A DNA stretch of 14,227 nucleotides from Sulfurimonas sp. (GCA_027044845.1 JALUBM010000273.1:1-14227); one strand, 5' to 3'; numbered from the stretch's first letter, positions 6,566 to 14,227 are shown. Translations and numbers: made by a program. The notes: a model not told the origin generated them from the letters alone.

Positions 6566-7672
6566 TTGCAGTGTAACTTTTTAAGTGCTTATGTGCTAAC
6601 AGATTCTCTATTAGTATTTTCAAAAATGACTGAGTTTGTATATGGATTTGAGAAAAATGATGCCGCACTTTTTTTAGAGATTGATGTTTTGTTAAGTAAA
6701 GGATATGCTAAAAAAGATATATTTCAAAAATATTCTGAGGTTCCAAAAGAGTTGTTGCGAAGGGTTTACGCTTTACTCTCTTGTCAAGAACTTGACAATA
6801 TTGTTGAATACCAACCAAAAAAGGATTTTGGAACTTTTACAGAAAGTAGTGTCTCCCGTCTCGCCTATACTGCTAATCATGTAAGTTTTCTCATTCACTA
6901 CCCAGATAAGGACCTTTATAACACCATACATCCTGTCATTTCACACTTACAGAGCAAAAAGTTAAAAAAGAGATGTATTAATGTTGATTTTATAAAAAAA
7001 GAAAAAAAATGGCAGATTATTTTTAATGACGTTCCAATTACAGAGTTTAATAAGATTTCAACTTTAGCACTTGGTCTCCAAGAAAATATGCTTATAGCCC
7101 TTTATCAATCCAAGCCGCACCTCATTACCATACATGCAGCAGCTGCTCAATATAATGATAAGTTATTTATTTTACCTGCAGTGAGTGGATCAGGAAAAAC
7201 GACTTTAACAACAGCTTTGATGCATCATGATTTTCGAATTTATTCTGATGAATTGGCCGTAATAAGCCGAAAAGGGAAAGTTTCTGCATTACCTTTTTCC
7301 TTAAATATAAAAGAAGGAAGCTGGAAAATTATAACAACGATGTATCCTGATTTTAACTCAACGGATTATCATATTCGTTTTGATAAACAAAGAGTGAAAT
7401 TTTTAAAGCTTAATCAACAATTTTCTTTAAATAAAAGGAAAAGACCTACACATCTCATTTTCCCTCAATATAAAGAAGGAGCCAAAACAAAACTGATAAA
7501 ATTAAGTGCATGCGAAGCATTAAACCGCATTAAACAGGCGGGCTATCAGCTAGACAAACCATTAACAAAAGATACATTTGAAGATATTTTAACTTATTTA
7601 CTAGCTCTACCGAAATTTTCATTAGAATATTCTTCGTTAACAGAAGCTGTAAATGTTATTAGTAAGCTATGA
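6566..7672 (+). CDS. PqqD/RRE-like domain fused to HPr-kinase-like (HprK-related) kinase
   Basis: Residues about 1-80 look like a PqqD-type RiPP recognition element: a beta-rich start (SAYVLTDSLLVFSKMTEFVYGF), then NDAALFLEIDVLLSKGYAKKDIF, the helix-turn-helix-like 'ld.l..G.s..ei' pattern. Residues about 185-310 resemble the C-terminal kinase domain of HPr kinase/phosphorylase: IHAAAA (H190), Walker A GSGKTT (208-213, K211), YSDE (D228) and a VSALPFSLNIK segment. The proposed role is phosphorylation of a peptide or protein bound through the N-terminal domain; the neighbouring 95-aa peptide is the obvious candidate. The start is uncertain. TTG 6566 has no ribosome site at proper distance, while AAGGA at 6534-6538 points to ATA 6545 or ATT 6551 in the same open frame, which would add IKIVNIT or IVNIT, a plausible first strand. 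The stop overlaps the next ATG by four bases. The kinase call is firmer than the RRE call. Confidence 0.8.
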   Translation: MQCNFLSAYVLTDSLLVFSKMTEFVYGFEKNDAALFLEIDVLLSKGYAKKDIFQKYSEVPKELLRRVYALLSCQELDNIVEYQPKKDFGTFTESSVSRLAYTANHVSFLIHYPDKDLYNTIHPVISHLQSKKLKKRCINVDFIKKEKKWQIIFNDVPITEFNKISTLALGLQENMLIALYQSKPHLITIHAAAAQYNDKLFILPAVSGSGKTTLTTALMHHDFRIYSDELAVISRKGKVSALPFSLNIKEGSWKIITTMYPDFNSTDYHIRFDKQRVKFLKLNQQFSLNKRKRPTHLIFPQYKEGAKTKLIKLSACEALNRIKQAGYQLDKPLTKDTFEDILTYLLALPKFSLEYSSLTEAVNVISKL

Positions 7673-8796
7673 TGATGAATAGAAAAAATGCTTTATTGCT
7701 ATTTTGTACATTTTTAAAATCTTTATCCAAGAAAGAGGTATTGGAATATAGACAAAAAATTATTGATGATAAAATTCCTTGGTTACAACTTATTGCAATT
7801 GCAAATAGTGACTATATGATTCCGCTTCTATATATGGCACTACAAAAAAACTGCCTCTACGATGATATTTTAGATGAACAGTTAAAAGAGTATCTTTATA
7901 CAATATATACTTTCAATTATGAACGAAATAAACAAATACTACAACAGTTAGATGATTTGGTCTCAACACTTTCTCCTTTGGGTATTACACCTTTACTATT
8001 AAAAGGTTCAGCTGTTTTATGTGAAAATGATTATGATGATTTAGGTGCAAGAAGTTTAACAGATATTGATATACTCATTAAAGAAGACGCACTTAAAAAT
8101 GCATTTAATGCATTAGTTGCAAATGGATACCATTTTACTAGAGAGGAAGATAAGCGTACACTTACAAAAGATTTTCATCACATAGAACCAATAAGTAAAG
8201 AAGGCTATCCTTCATCAGTTGAACTACATCGTACCATACTAGGTAAAGGAGTATCAACTTATATGCTCGATTATGAGCAACATATGACTAAAAGTACTCA
8301 TAAAGATTTTGCAGATATTAATATATTAACACCAACCTACCGCCTGTACCATGCATTTTTGCATACAGAACTACAAGATGCAGATTACAAATTTAAAAGA
8401 TTAGCTTTAAGACATTTATTCGATTTTACTGTACTAGTTAAAAAATATGAACAAGAGATAGATTGGAAACTATTAGACCAGTTGGTCACTAAAAAAGAGT
8501 GTAAAGAAATTTTAGAAGATTATCTTTATGTAGTAAATCAACTATTTTCTCTCCAAACACCACTTACTACTACAACAAAAAGAGCACAAAGACATTACCG
8601 TATGGTTTGTAAAGAATTTGAGCTTAGAAACTCATGGTTAGGTTATTTCTATCCTTTATCTGCACAAATTCCCAAACTTTTACAAGCCTATTCTTATAAA
8701 AAACTACAAAAAATTCACTCTTTTAACTCTTATAATGGATATATCATAGCTATTTTCAAACACTTTTATTTTCATATAAAAAGTAAAATCTTCTAA
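7669..8796 (+). CDS. Nucleotidyltransferase-fold protein of the PF14907 type
   Basis: The 375-aa protein has the signature of the 'uncharacterised nucleotidyltransferase' family (NTP_transf_5): LLKGSAVL (K112 G113 S114), a GARSLTDIDILI block with the metal-binding D132 and D134, and SSVELH (E185, H187) as the likely third acidic site. The N-terminal helical part (WLQLIAIANSDYMIPLLYMAL) and the helical C-terminus (ALRHLFDFTVLVKKY) also fit. Such enzymes are predicted to transfer a nucleotide to a substrate; members occur beside HprK-related kinases and PqqD-like proteins, and in some lasso-peptide clusters. The start overlaps the kinase stop as ATGA, so translation is coupled. Three ATG codons in a row (7669, 7672, 7675) leave the exact first residue open. 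The target here is unknown; acting on the small peptide after or instead of the kinase is inference. Confidence 0.82.
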   Translation: MMMNRKNALLLFCTFLKSLSKKEVLEYRQKIIDDKIPWLQLIAIANSDYMIPLLYMALQKNCLYDDILDEQLKEYLYTIYTFNYERNKQILQQLDDLVSTLSPLGITPLLLKGSAVLCENDYDDLGARSLTDIDILIKEDALKNAFNALVANGYHFTREEDKRTLTKDFHHIEPISKEGYPSSVELHRTILGKGVSTYMLDYEQHMTKSTHKDFADINILTPTYRLYHAFLHTELQDADYKFKRLALRHLFDFTVLVKKYEQEIDWKLLDQLVTKKECKEILEDYLYVVNQLFSLQTPLTTTTKRAQRHYRMVCKEFELRNSWLGYFYPLSAQIPKLLQAYSYKKLQKIHSFNSYNGYIIAIFKHFYFHIKSKIF

Positions 8797-8851
8797 AAAA
8801 GTAAATCTATGTTACAATATGTAAACATAATATAGAAAGGGGAATAAAATT

Positions 8852-9565
8852 ATGATTTTTTATAAATATTCAAGAAGAGTAACTTACTTTTTTGTATTTA
8901 TGCTCGCAATTAGTATATCTGGATGTGGTGGTGGAAGTTCAGATACATCATCCTCATCTACGCAAAACTCACTTCCTTCCACCAACAATGTTGAAGAACC
9001 ATTAGTAAGTGCAATTCAATACAAAGATCTTTTTAAATTAATAGATACTCAAAGTGACCAAACAGCACTTATTATGGATGCATACGGAGTCGAAGGCTTA
9101 CACATAGTTTGTTCATCTGCTAATGTACTTAGCAAAAAGAATGGACTTTTTAAATGTAATGACATACCTCTAAATATATACTTAGGTAATTTTAAAATTG
9201 GAACAATTTCAAAATTACCAAACGATAAAATAATCTACACGCAAGATATACTCAATCTACCAAGAGCAGCTACTGTGCATCCTGATGTCACAAAACTTTC
9301 TATGATTTTACAATCACTCGACGAGAATGGAAATTTAGATGATGGTATAAATATTACCCAGGAGAGCATGGAGCTACTTGACAATGAACTAGCAAACTTT
9401 ACAAGCCTGCAAAAAATGACACTTAATGATGTAAATAATGCAATAAACAATGTCATAGAAGCACGCAAAGCAAATGATGTAAATACAAAACTAATAAAAG
9501 TGTCACCCAAAGATGCTCAAATAAATCTCACTAATGCTCTTGCAAATACACCACCAAAAGGATAG
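8852..9565 (+). CDS. Lipoprotein with LLQSLD-DGN type domain, function unknown
   Basis: The 237-aa protein has a lipoprotein signal peptide (hydrophobic residues 10-20, lipobox SISGC, acylated C25) followed by a Gly/Ser-rich linker (CGGGSSDTSSSS). The body shows a pattern seen in many secreted or surface proteins of marine proteobacteria: a 'GLF.C.dIPLNIYLGNFKIGTI' segment, a TQDILNLPRA segment and then KLSMILQSLDENGNLDDGINI (from about residue 148). Two cysteines, C87 and C102, could pair in the periplasm. The C-terminal third is helical and polar. I do not know the function of this domain. A good ribosome site (AAAGGGG, 8836-8842) lies nine bases before the ATG. The gene ends three bases before the large glycosidase-like gene, whose ribosome site is inside its last codons, so the two are co-translated and probably work together at the cell surface. 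Confidence 0.8.
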   Translation: MIFYKYSRRVTYFFVFMLAISISGCGGGSSDTSSSSTQNSLPSTNNVEEPLVSAIQYKDLFKLIDTQSDQTALIMDAYGVEGLHIVCSSANVLSKKNGLFKCNDIPLNIYLGNFKIGTISKLPNDKIIYTQDILNLPRAATVHPDVTKLSMILQSLDENGNLDDGINITQESMELLDNELANFTSLQKMTLNDVNNAINNVIEARKANDVNTKLIKVSPKDAQINLTNALANTPPKG

Positions 9566-9568
9566 ACA

Positions 9569-12500
9569 ATGAACTCAAACAAAAACAAAATTATATTTTC
9601 ACTCTCTACCCTACTCTTAATTATAATGGTGTCTTTTCTTGTATATCAAAAAGAACATAAAAACTTAGCAGCACCCACGCAAACAATAACTAAAAAAAAT
9701 AGCATAAAAGCCACACCATTAAAATATACCGGGTACACACTACTAAATAAGTTCAATAAAGCAACAATAGAAAACTATCCAACCGCTGCAGGTACTTATG
9801 ACCTTGCAACTATGGCATCAAATATAACATCTCAAATGCTTCAGGCATTCTCAACAACAAAAACAAAGACCTTACCTCTTGTAGCAAACTGGAATGTTGG
9901 CATACCTGAGTATAGTGACGGGCTTGACCCACTTTACATGATAAACAGGCTAACAAATGGAGAGAGTCTCATTCCTACATGGAAACTGGATCCATACTAC
10001 AATGACAGCATAGGACTAAGCTACTATGAAACCTCCATCAAAAAAGCTGCTGAGCTTGGACTTCCACTTGTATTTACTCTTCCTTCACCAGAATCAGCAC
10101 TTACAAAAGATGATGTGTACTTTACTATGGACAAGACAAACAACCCAAATGTCATCACACCAAAAGGAATTGTACTACCAAAACTAAGCCCTTTTGGACC
10201 CGACAGCCTCTGGAATGAAGTTGGTGGGCAATGGAGTACAACCTCTTTAATGGCACAACTGCAAGAGTGGTACCCAAATCCTCCTTTGGTTATTTTCATA
10301 GATGAGGACAGTGCCGCCAAGCTCTCTTGGAGTGAACTTAGCAGTTCATCTCGTTACCAAACGCAGTATCCATCGGATGGTAGTGATGAATTTAAACGAA
10401 CACTCATCAATGCTCAGTGGGTAGAAAAATACCGTCAACTGCATCAAGGATTTGTGCAAGGATTTACAAATGATGCATGGAAAAAGAATGCAAAATTTAT
10501 TACCCGTAATCAACTCGCAATCAACATGGGTACATCAAGTGATTGGAAGCAAGATGCAACAACTACAAATTTGCAGGCTAATGTTTGGCCATTAACAGCT
10601 AATGGTCTCACCATAAATTTTGATATTGGTGCGGACAAAGAGCTACTTAACAATCTCCCTTTTATGCTAGATGAGGCAAAAAATATTAATCCTAACTTTG
10701 TTTCCCAACTCAGCATAGATGCGCATCAAAAAATAACCAACCCTAATACTTACAGAGGCTATACGCAACTAGCACTTTGGTTACTTCGACCAAATATAGT
10801 AAGACAAACATCAAATGGAACAACTAAAACAGACATCAATCCTCTTTTTCAGCAAGTAGTTGACTCCGTAGAACTCATTAATAATAATGATATTCTTGCT
10901 GACTTCTGGAAAAATGGAAAACTTGTAACAGCAGGTGATAGTAACTTTAACCTTAATATTCCTACAAAATTCCAAACAGCACCACGAGAATTTTTTCTTA
11001 AAACTGATGCAACAGTACCTGTATATGCATTTGCACTTAAAAAAGGTATAGCGCCTAATCGTGAATGGCTTATATATACTCAGTCTCCTGATGAAAACTT
11101 ATCCAATATTACAATTACTATTCCAACATTTAAAGATGTTACAGTAAATTCAACAGGTATGGGAAGTTTCAATATTATTGCAGAAAATAATACTGTTAAA
11201 TCTTTAAACAACAATACAGATGAGACGTCTGCGGTTAAGGAATTAGTTGATAACTTACTTATAAGCACAAAACAATCTTTAGATAATTTTAAATATGATT
11301 TAGAAACTTTCTCACTAAATAAAACATTTGAAAAAGAATTTTTTGTCAGTACTACTGGCAATGACAACAACCCTGGTACGATTGATAAGCCATTTAAAAC
11401 CATCACGAAAGCAAGAGATAGTGTTCGAGCATATAAAAACAACAATGGTATTCCAAATGGTGGAATTGTAGTATGGATACGTGGGGGTTCTTATTATTTG
11501 ACCAACATTTTAAGATTTACGGCAGATGACTCTGGTTCTAAAGATTCACCAATTGTATATAGTGCTTATAAAAATGAAAAAGTATATCTTATTGGGGGTA
11601 AAAAACTTGACAATAGTTGGTTTCAATCCGTCACATCTGCAGATCCTTTATGGAATAGATTAAATATTTCAGCAAGAGATCATCTTAAATCTATTAATCT
11701 CGCTAAACACGGCATTACAGACCTTGGTACTTTAGAAGAAGACAAAGATAATAGTATAGTGCCACCAGAGCTATTTGACAACAATCAAGCATTAGATCTT
11801 GCAAGATGGCCTGATAGAAATATAACCACAAGATTACAAACAATCAACGATAATATAATCATACTTTTTGGTGATATTACACCAGATGTTACTGGTAGAT
11901 ATATCAAGGAATCTTCTAATCCACCTATTTTTAAACATGATGGTCTAATTAATGGGGTGCAATACTACATCAAAAGAATTGAGAGTACAAAGATATCTGA
12001 TCGTCGTTCATGGGTTATTACTGATGAGAATAATAAAAAATTATGGAGTTATACTCAAGTAGGGTTTAATTTACCAAAAGAATTTATAAATGCATATGCT
12101 GGAAGTAAAGGTATTCCATCTTTACTCAACAAGAATGATAAACAGTTTGGTTTTGCATTTATTTCAAATGGAATAGATGATAAAACATTTCAATATACTG
12201 AAAACAATCCAAAGAATTGGATGAATACTGGTGACATATGGATAAATGGTATGCTTCAATATGCCTGGTCTAATAGACATGCCAAAATTAAAAATATTGA
12301 TAAATTAAACAATCAAATTACATTCCAAAATACACCAACATATGGAATACATAAGGGAAAATCAAAGAGGGCTTATTATTCTTATAATATTCTTGAAGAA
12401 TTGTCAACAGAAGGGGAATATTATATTGATAGAGATACAGCGATAGCATATGTATGGCCACTCGAAAACATTGATAAATCAAATTTCATAATATCTACGA

Positions 12501-13564
12501 ATACACAAACGTTAATCTACCTAGATAACGCATCATCGATTCAGTTTTATGGCTTAACTATAGAAGATGGAAGAAATTCTCTTGTTGAAATAAAGAATGG
12601 ACATAATAACTTAATAGATCATTGTATTTTAAAGAATAGTGGTAAGTGGTTAATCAAAATATCTGGTAGAACTAATGGAATTCAATATAGTGAGTTATCA
12701 GAAGCGGGGGAAGCTGCAATAATTTTGTCTGGAGGAACACGTTCTACACTTATAAGCGGCAATAACTTTGTTAAAAATAATAACATACATGATTTAGGTC
12801 GTTGGCAATGGACTTCTAAAGGTGCTGTAAAGCTTTCTGGCGTTGGTAATATTATAGAGCATAATAATATTTTTAATATAAAACATCAGGCAATCAACTA
12901 TACAGGGAATAATCATAGTATACAATATAATAATATGTATAATATTGAAACTTATTCTGAAGATAGTGGGGCAATATATGCTGGAAGAAACTGGGGGTAT
13001 AGAGGTAATAAAATTAATAATAATTTTATTCATAATCTTATAAATAATTATGGAGCTGCTTATATAAACGGTATATATTTTGATGATTCCTTAAGTGGTA
13101 ATGAAGCAATAGGGAATATCTTTTACAATATTGATGGACATGCAATATATATCAACGGTGGTCGTAATAATATAGTTGAAAATAATATATTTTACAAAGT
13201 AGCTACAGCTTTTCTCAGTACAAATTCAGGATATAAAAGTGTTAACAACATACCTGGAAGTAGTTTTAACTTATTGGAAAAACTACATGCTAACAACATC
13301 AGTTACAATAGTGGGATTTGGGCTCAAAACTATCCAAGACTAGCAAAAATGCCTGATGATTGGGAACAGATTAAAAATAGTAAATGGCTACTTCCAATTG
13401 GTAATGTATTTAAAGATAATATTTTTAAAAATGTATTAAAAACTGCAGAAGGAGTGATGGAAAACAATTTTAATCTTTACAATGAATTTAATAATACAAG
13501 TGTAACGAGTACTGATAATCTTTTATTATCTAATTATAATATAGGTATAGTTACTGTTCCATAG
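9569..13564 (+). CDS. Large membrane-anchored protein: putative glycosidase-like domain plus GH141-like parallel beta-helix
   Basis: The 1331-aa protein has one N-terminal membrane anchor or signal (about 8-26). Residues about 50-530 are a globular domain with alternating strand/helix segments (LPLVANWNVG, AAELGLPLVFTL, PPLVIFIDED, GLTINFDIG), which suggests a TIM-barrel glycosidase; no family was firmly recognised. After an Asn/Thr-rich linker (about 535-585), a second domain starts EFFVSTTGNDNNPGT (590-604) and continues KPFKTITKARDSVR, a GG.YYL.. segment, LARWPDR and long Asn-rich parallel beta-helix rungs, with DSGAIYAGRNWG (D1132) and GIYFDD (D1172, D1173). This resembles GH141-type and related beta-helix proteins that cut or bind polysaccharide. 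Context in an export locus suggests trimming or degrading the exported polymer. AAAAGGA at 9556-9562 supports the start. GC content falls sharply from the first to the second half. Confidence 0.85.
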   Translation: MNSNKNKIIFSLSTLLLIIMVSFLVYQKEHKNLAAPTQTITKKNSIKATPLKYTGYTLLNKFNKATIENYPTAAGTYDLATMASNITSQMLQAFSTTKTKTLPLVANWNVGIPEYSDGLDPLYMINRLTNGESLIPTWKLDPYYNDSIGLSYYETSIKKAAELGLPLVFTLPSPESALTKDDVYFTMDKTNNPNVITPKGIVLPKLSPFGPDSLWNEVGGQWSTTSLMAQLQEWYPNPPLVIFIDEDSAAKLSWSELSSSSRYQTQYPSDGSDEFKRTLINAQWVEKYRQLHQGFVQGFTNDAWKKNAKFITRNQLAINMGTSSDWKQDATTTNLQANVWPLTANGLTINFDIGADKELLNNLPFMLDEAKNINPNFVSQLSIDAHQKITNPNTYRGYTQLALWLLRPNIVRQTSNGTTKTDINPLFQQVVDSVELINNNDILADFWKNGKLVTAGDSNFNLNIPTKFQTAPREFFLKTDATVPVYAFALKKGIAPNREWLIYTQSPDENLSNITITIPTFKDVTVNSTGMGSFNIIAENNTVKSLNNNTDETSAVKELVDNLLISTKQSLDNFKYDLETFSLNKTFEKEFFVSTTGNDNNPGTIDKPFKTITKARDSVRAYKNNNGIPNGGIVVWIRGGSYYLTNILRFTADDSGSKDSPIVYSAYKNEKVYLIGGKKLDNSWFQSVTSADPLWNRLNISARDHLKSINLAKHGITDLGTLEEDKDNSIVPPELFDNNQALDLARWPDRNITTRLQTINDNIIILFGDITPDVTGRYIKESSNPPIFKHDGLINGVQYYIKRIESTKISDRRSWVITDENNKKLWSYTQVGFNLPKEFINAYAGSKGIPSLLNKNDKQFGFAFISNGIDDKTFQYTENNPKNWMNTGDIWINGMLQYAWSNRHAKIKNIDKLNNQITFQNTPTYGIHKGKSKRAYYSYNILEELSTEGEYYIDRDTAIAYVWPLENIDKSNFIISTNTQTLIYLDNASSIQFYGLTIEDGRNSLVEIKNGHNNLIDHCILKNSGKWLIKISGRTNGIQYSELSEAGEAAIILSGGTRSTLISGNNFVKNNNIHDLGRWQWTSKGAVKLSGVGNIIEHNNIFNIKHQAINYTGNNHSIQYNNMYNIETYSEDSGAIYAGRNWGYRGNKINNNFIHNLINNYGAAYINGIYFDDSLSGNEAIGNIFYNIDGHAIYINGGRNNIVENNIFYKVATAFLSTNSGYKSVNNIPGSSFNLLEKLHANNISYNSGIWAQNYPRLAKMPDDWEQIKNSKWLLPIGNVFKDNIFKNVLKTAEGVMENNFNLYNEFNNTSVTSTDNLLLSNYNIGIVTVP

Positions 13565-13782
13565 ATATATAAAAGTTAGTATAATTGAAACTTGGGGATC
13601 GTATAATGGCCTAAAAAATCAAGACAAATAATTCTCTAAGTAAGAGACCGTTTAAAATTCCGTGTCAGTAACTTTTAGTAGCACTTTTTAGTGCTACGGT
13701 CTCTATAATGTACCCCAAAATCAAGACCACTAAATCAAATAATTTAATAGGGGACATTCCACACCGAGACTTGTTTTATTAA
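13565..13782. other. Non-coding interval with nested inverted repeats, possible decayed mobile element or structured RNA
   Basis: No plausible gene is present in these 218 bases between two converging genes. They hold an 11-bp direct repeat AAAATCAAGAC (13615-13625 and 13717-13727), an inverted TTGGGG/CCCCAA pair (13592-13597, 13713-13718), nested hairpins at 13643-13704, three TATAAT boxes (13580, 13602, 13704) and the sequence GGGGACATTCC (13750-13760). The last resembles the GGGGACA-type ends seen next to REP-associated tyrosine transposases, but no transposase is present, so this is only a suggestion. Confidence 0.5.
13643..13704. repeat. Nested inverted repeats (outer 8-9 bp, inner 7 bp hairpin)
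   Basis: AGAGACCG (13643-13650) pairs with CGGTCTCT (13697-13704). Inside, GTAGCAC (13678-13684) pairs with GTGCTAC (13691-13697) around a TTTTTA loop; base 13697 is shared, so the two stems would stack or compete. The hairpin lies between convergent genes and could serve as a terminator or as an element end. Confidence 0.65.
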
Positions 13783-14227
13783 CTATTTAATATTTTTTCT
13801 GATGTAAAATAAAAAAACTTCATAAAGAAATAAAGGAGAGGAAATAAAATTTCTTCTCCACATTCTTTTTGGTTCTTTAAGTAGTCTTCCTAACCATTCA
13901 AGATGTAAGTCTAACCAAATTTGATTCGGTCTCTCAACTGTCCCAGCATAAAAGTCAAATACTGCACCTATACAACTGGCCACTTTAAAATCTAGTTGAT
14001 CTTTATGTTGGTGTAACCATTTTTCTTGTTTTGGGGCTGTCATACCTATAAACAAAACATCTGGTTTAAAAGTATTTATTTCAGAAACTATATATTCATT
14101 TTCTTCTTTTGTAAAACTAGGTTTAAAAGGAGGAGAATAGCTTTTAACCTGAATATTTGGATACTCTTTTTTTATCCGTGCTTCAATTTTACCCAAAGTA
14201 TTTTGCGATGCTCCCATATAAAAGACT
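13783..14227 (-). CDS. WecG/TagA/CpsF-family glycosyltransferase, C-terminal part (5' end outside window)
   Basis: The minus-strand frame is open to the window edge, with ...VFYMGASQNTL leading into the visible part, so the ATG at 14217 is probably internal and the gene starts beyond the window. About 148 residues are seen. They show the hallmark blocks of the GT26 family: DVLFIGMTAPKQEKWL (usually GlGaPkQE), SCIGAVFDFYAGTVERPN (usually VGgafDf.aG...RAP) and LEWLGRLLKEPKRMWRR near the end. These enzymes transfer a sugar such as N-acetylmannosamine (or its uronate) to a lipid-linked intermediate at the cytoplasmic face of the inner membrane, or act as a chain-starting step in exopolysaccharide loci. 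It is the only glycosyltransferase in the window and indicates that the sugar-assembly genes continue to the right. The C-terminal tail FLYEVFLFYIRKNIK is hydrophobic, consistent with membrane association. Confidence 0.92.
   Translation of the reverse strand, partial: VFYMGASQNTLGKIEARIKKEYPNIQVKSYSPPFKPSFTKEENEYIVSEINTFKPDVLFIGMTAPKQEKWLHQHKDQLDFKVASCIGAVFDFYAGTVERPNQIWLDLHLEWLGRLLKEPKRMWRRNFISSPLFLYEVFLFYIRKNIK

Noticed and set aside
8808..8829. Near-palindrome TATGTT-N10-AACATA with TACAAT before the lipoprotein gene, as operator or promoter
   Set aside because: Arms are short and AT-rich, the inner bases do not pair symmetrically and there is no good -35; chance is a sufficient explanation.
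9235..11445. Several minus-strand open frames opposite the lipoprotein and the glycosidase-like gene
   Set aside because: All overlap strongly supported plus-strand genes, lack start signals and show low-complexity Ser/Leu content.
13615..13727. Direct repeats as a CRISPR remnant
   Set aside because: Only two 11-bp copies separated by 102 bases, without regular spacers or cas genes.

Overview
The window is AT-rich with tightly packed genes, AAGGA/GGAGG-type ribosome binding sites and short stop/start overlaps. This style, together with the protein families present (RND exporter plus OlsF-like acyltransferase, Wza/Wzc/CpsB-type export genes), suggests a Campylobacterota (epsilonproteobacterial) genome such as Sulfurimonas or a relative. 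The genus is an inference from style, not something the sequence proves. The window is the flank of an extracellular polysaccharide or envelope locus.

Region 1 (1-1984): the 3' end of an RND/MMPL-type exporter gene overlaps a 581-aa two-domain acyltransferase (PlsC-like domain plus OlsB-like GNAT domain). The architecture and length fit the bifunctional ornithine-lipid synthase OlsF. Region 2 (2047-6049): a Wza-like outer-membrane export lipoprotein and a Wzc-like co-polymerase/BY-kinase are translationally coupled on the + strand. A CpsB-type PHP phosphatase gene converges on them from the - strand. The kinase and phosphatase genes overlap tail to tail inside a perfect 11-bp-arm hairpin. The kinase ends in a Gly-Tyr repeat tail, the expected autophosphorylation target, and the phosphatase is its natural opponent.

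Region 3 (6180-8796) is the most unusual part. It holds a strongly expressed-looking 95-aa peptide gene with a Tat-like KR leader, then a stem-loop, then a protein joining a PqqD/RRE-like N-terminus to an HPr-kinase-like domain. A PF14907-type nucleotidyltransferase follows, overlapping it by ATGA. I infer a small peptide-tailoring system embedded in an exopolysaccharide locus, related in content to the HprK-related-kinase/nucleotidyltransferase/PqqD gene sets and to lasso-peptide tailoring kinases, but with no peptide cyclase in the window.

Region 4 (8852-13564): a lipoprotein of a secreted/repetitive-protein family and a 1331-aa membrane-anchored protein. The latter fuses a putative glycosidase-like domain to a GH141-like right-handed parallel beta-helix, and base composition changes clearly between the two halves. 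Region 5 (13565-14227): a 218-bp non-coding stretch with nested inverted repeats and GGGGACATTCC-type ends (possible decayed mobile element or structured terminator), then the 3' part of a WecG/TagA/CpsF glycosyltransferase on the - strand, cut by the window end. No tRNA, rRNA, CRISPR array or intact transposase gene was seen.
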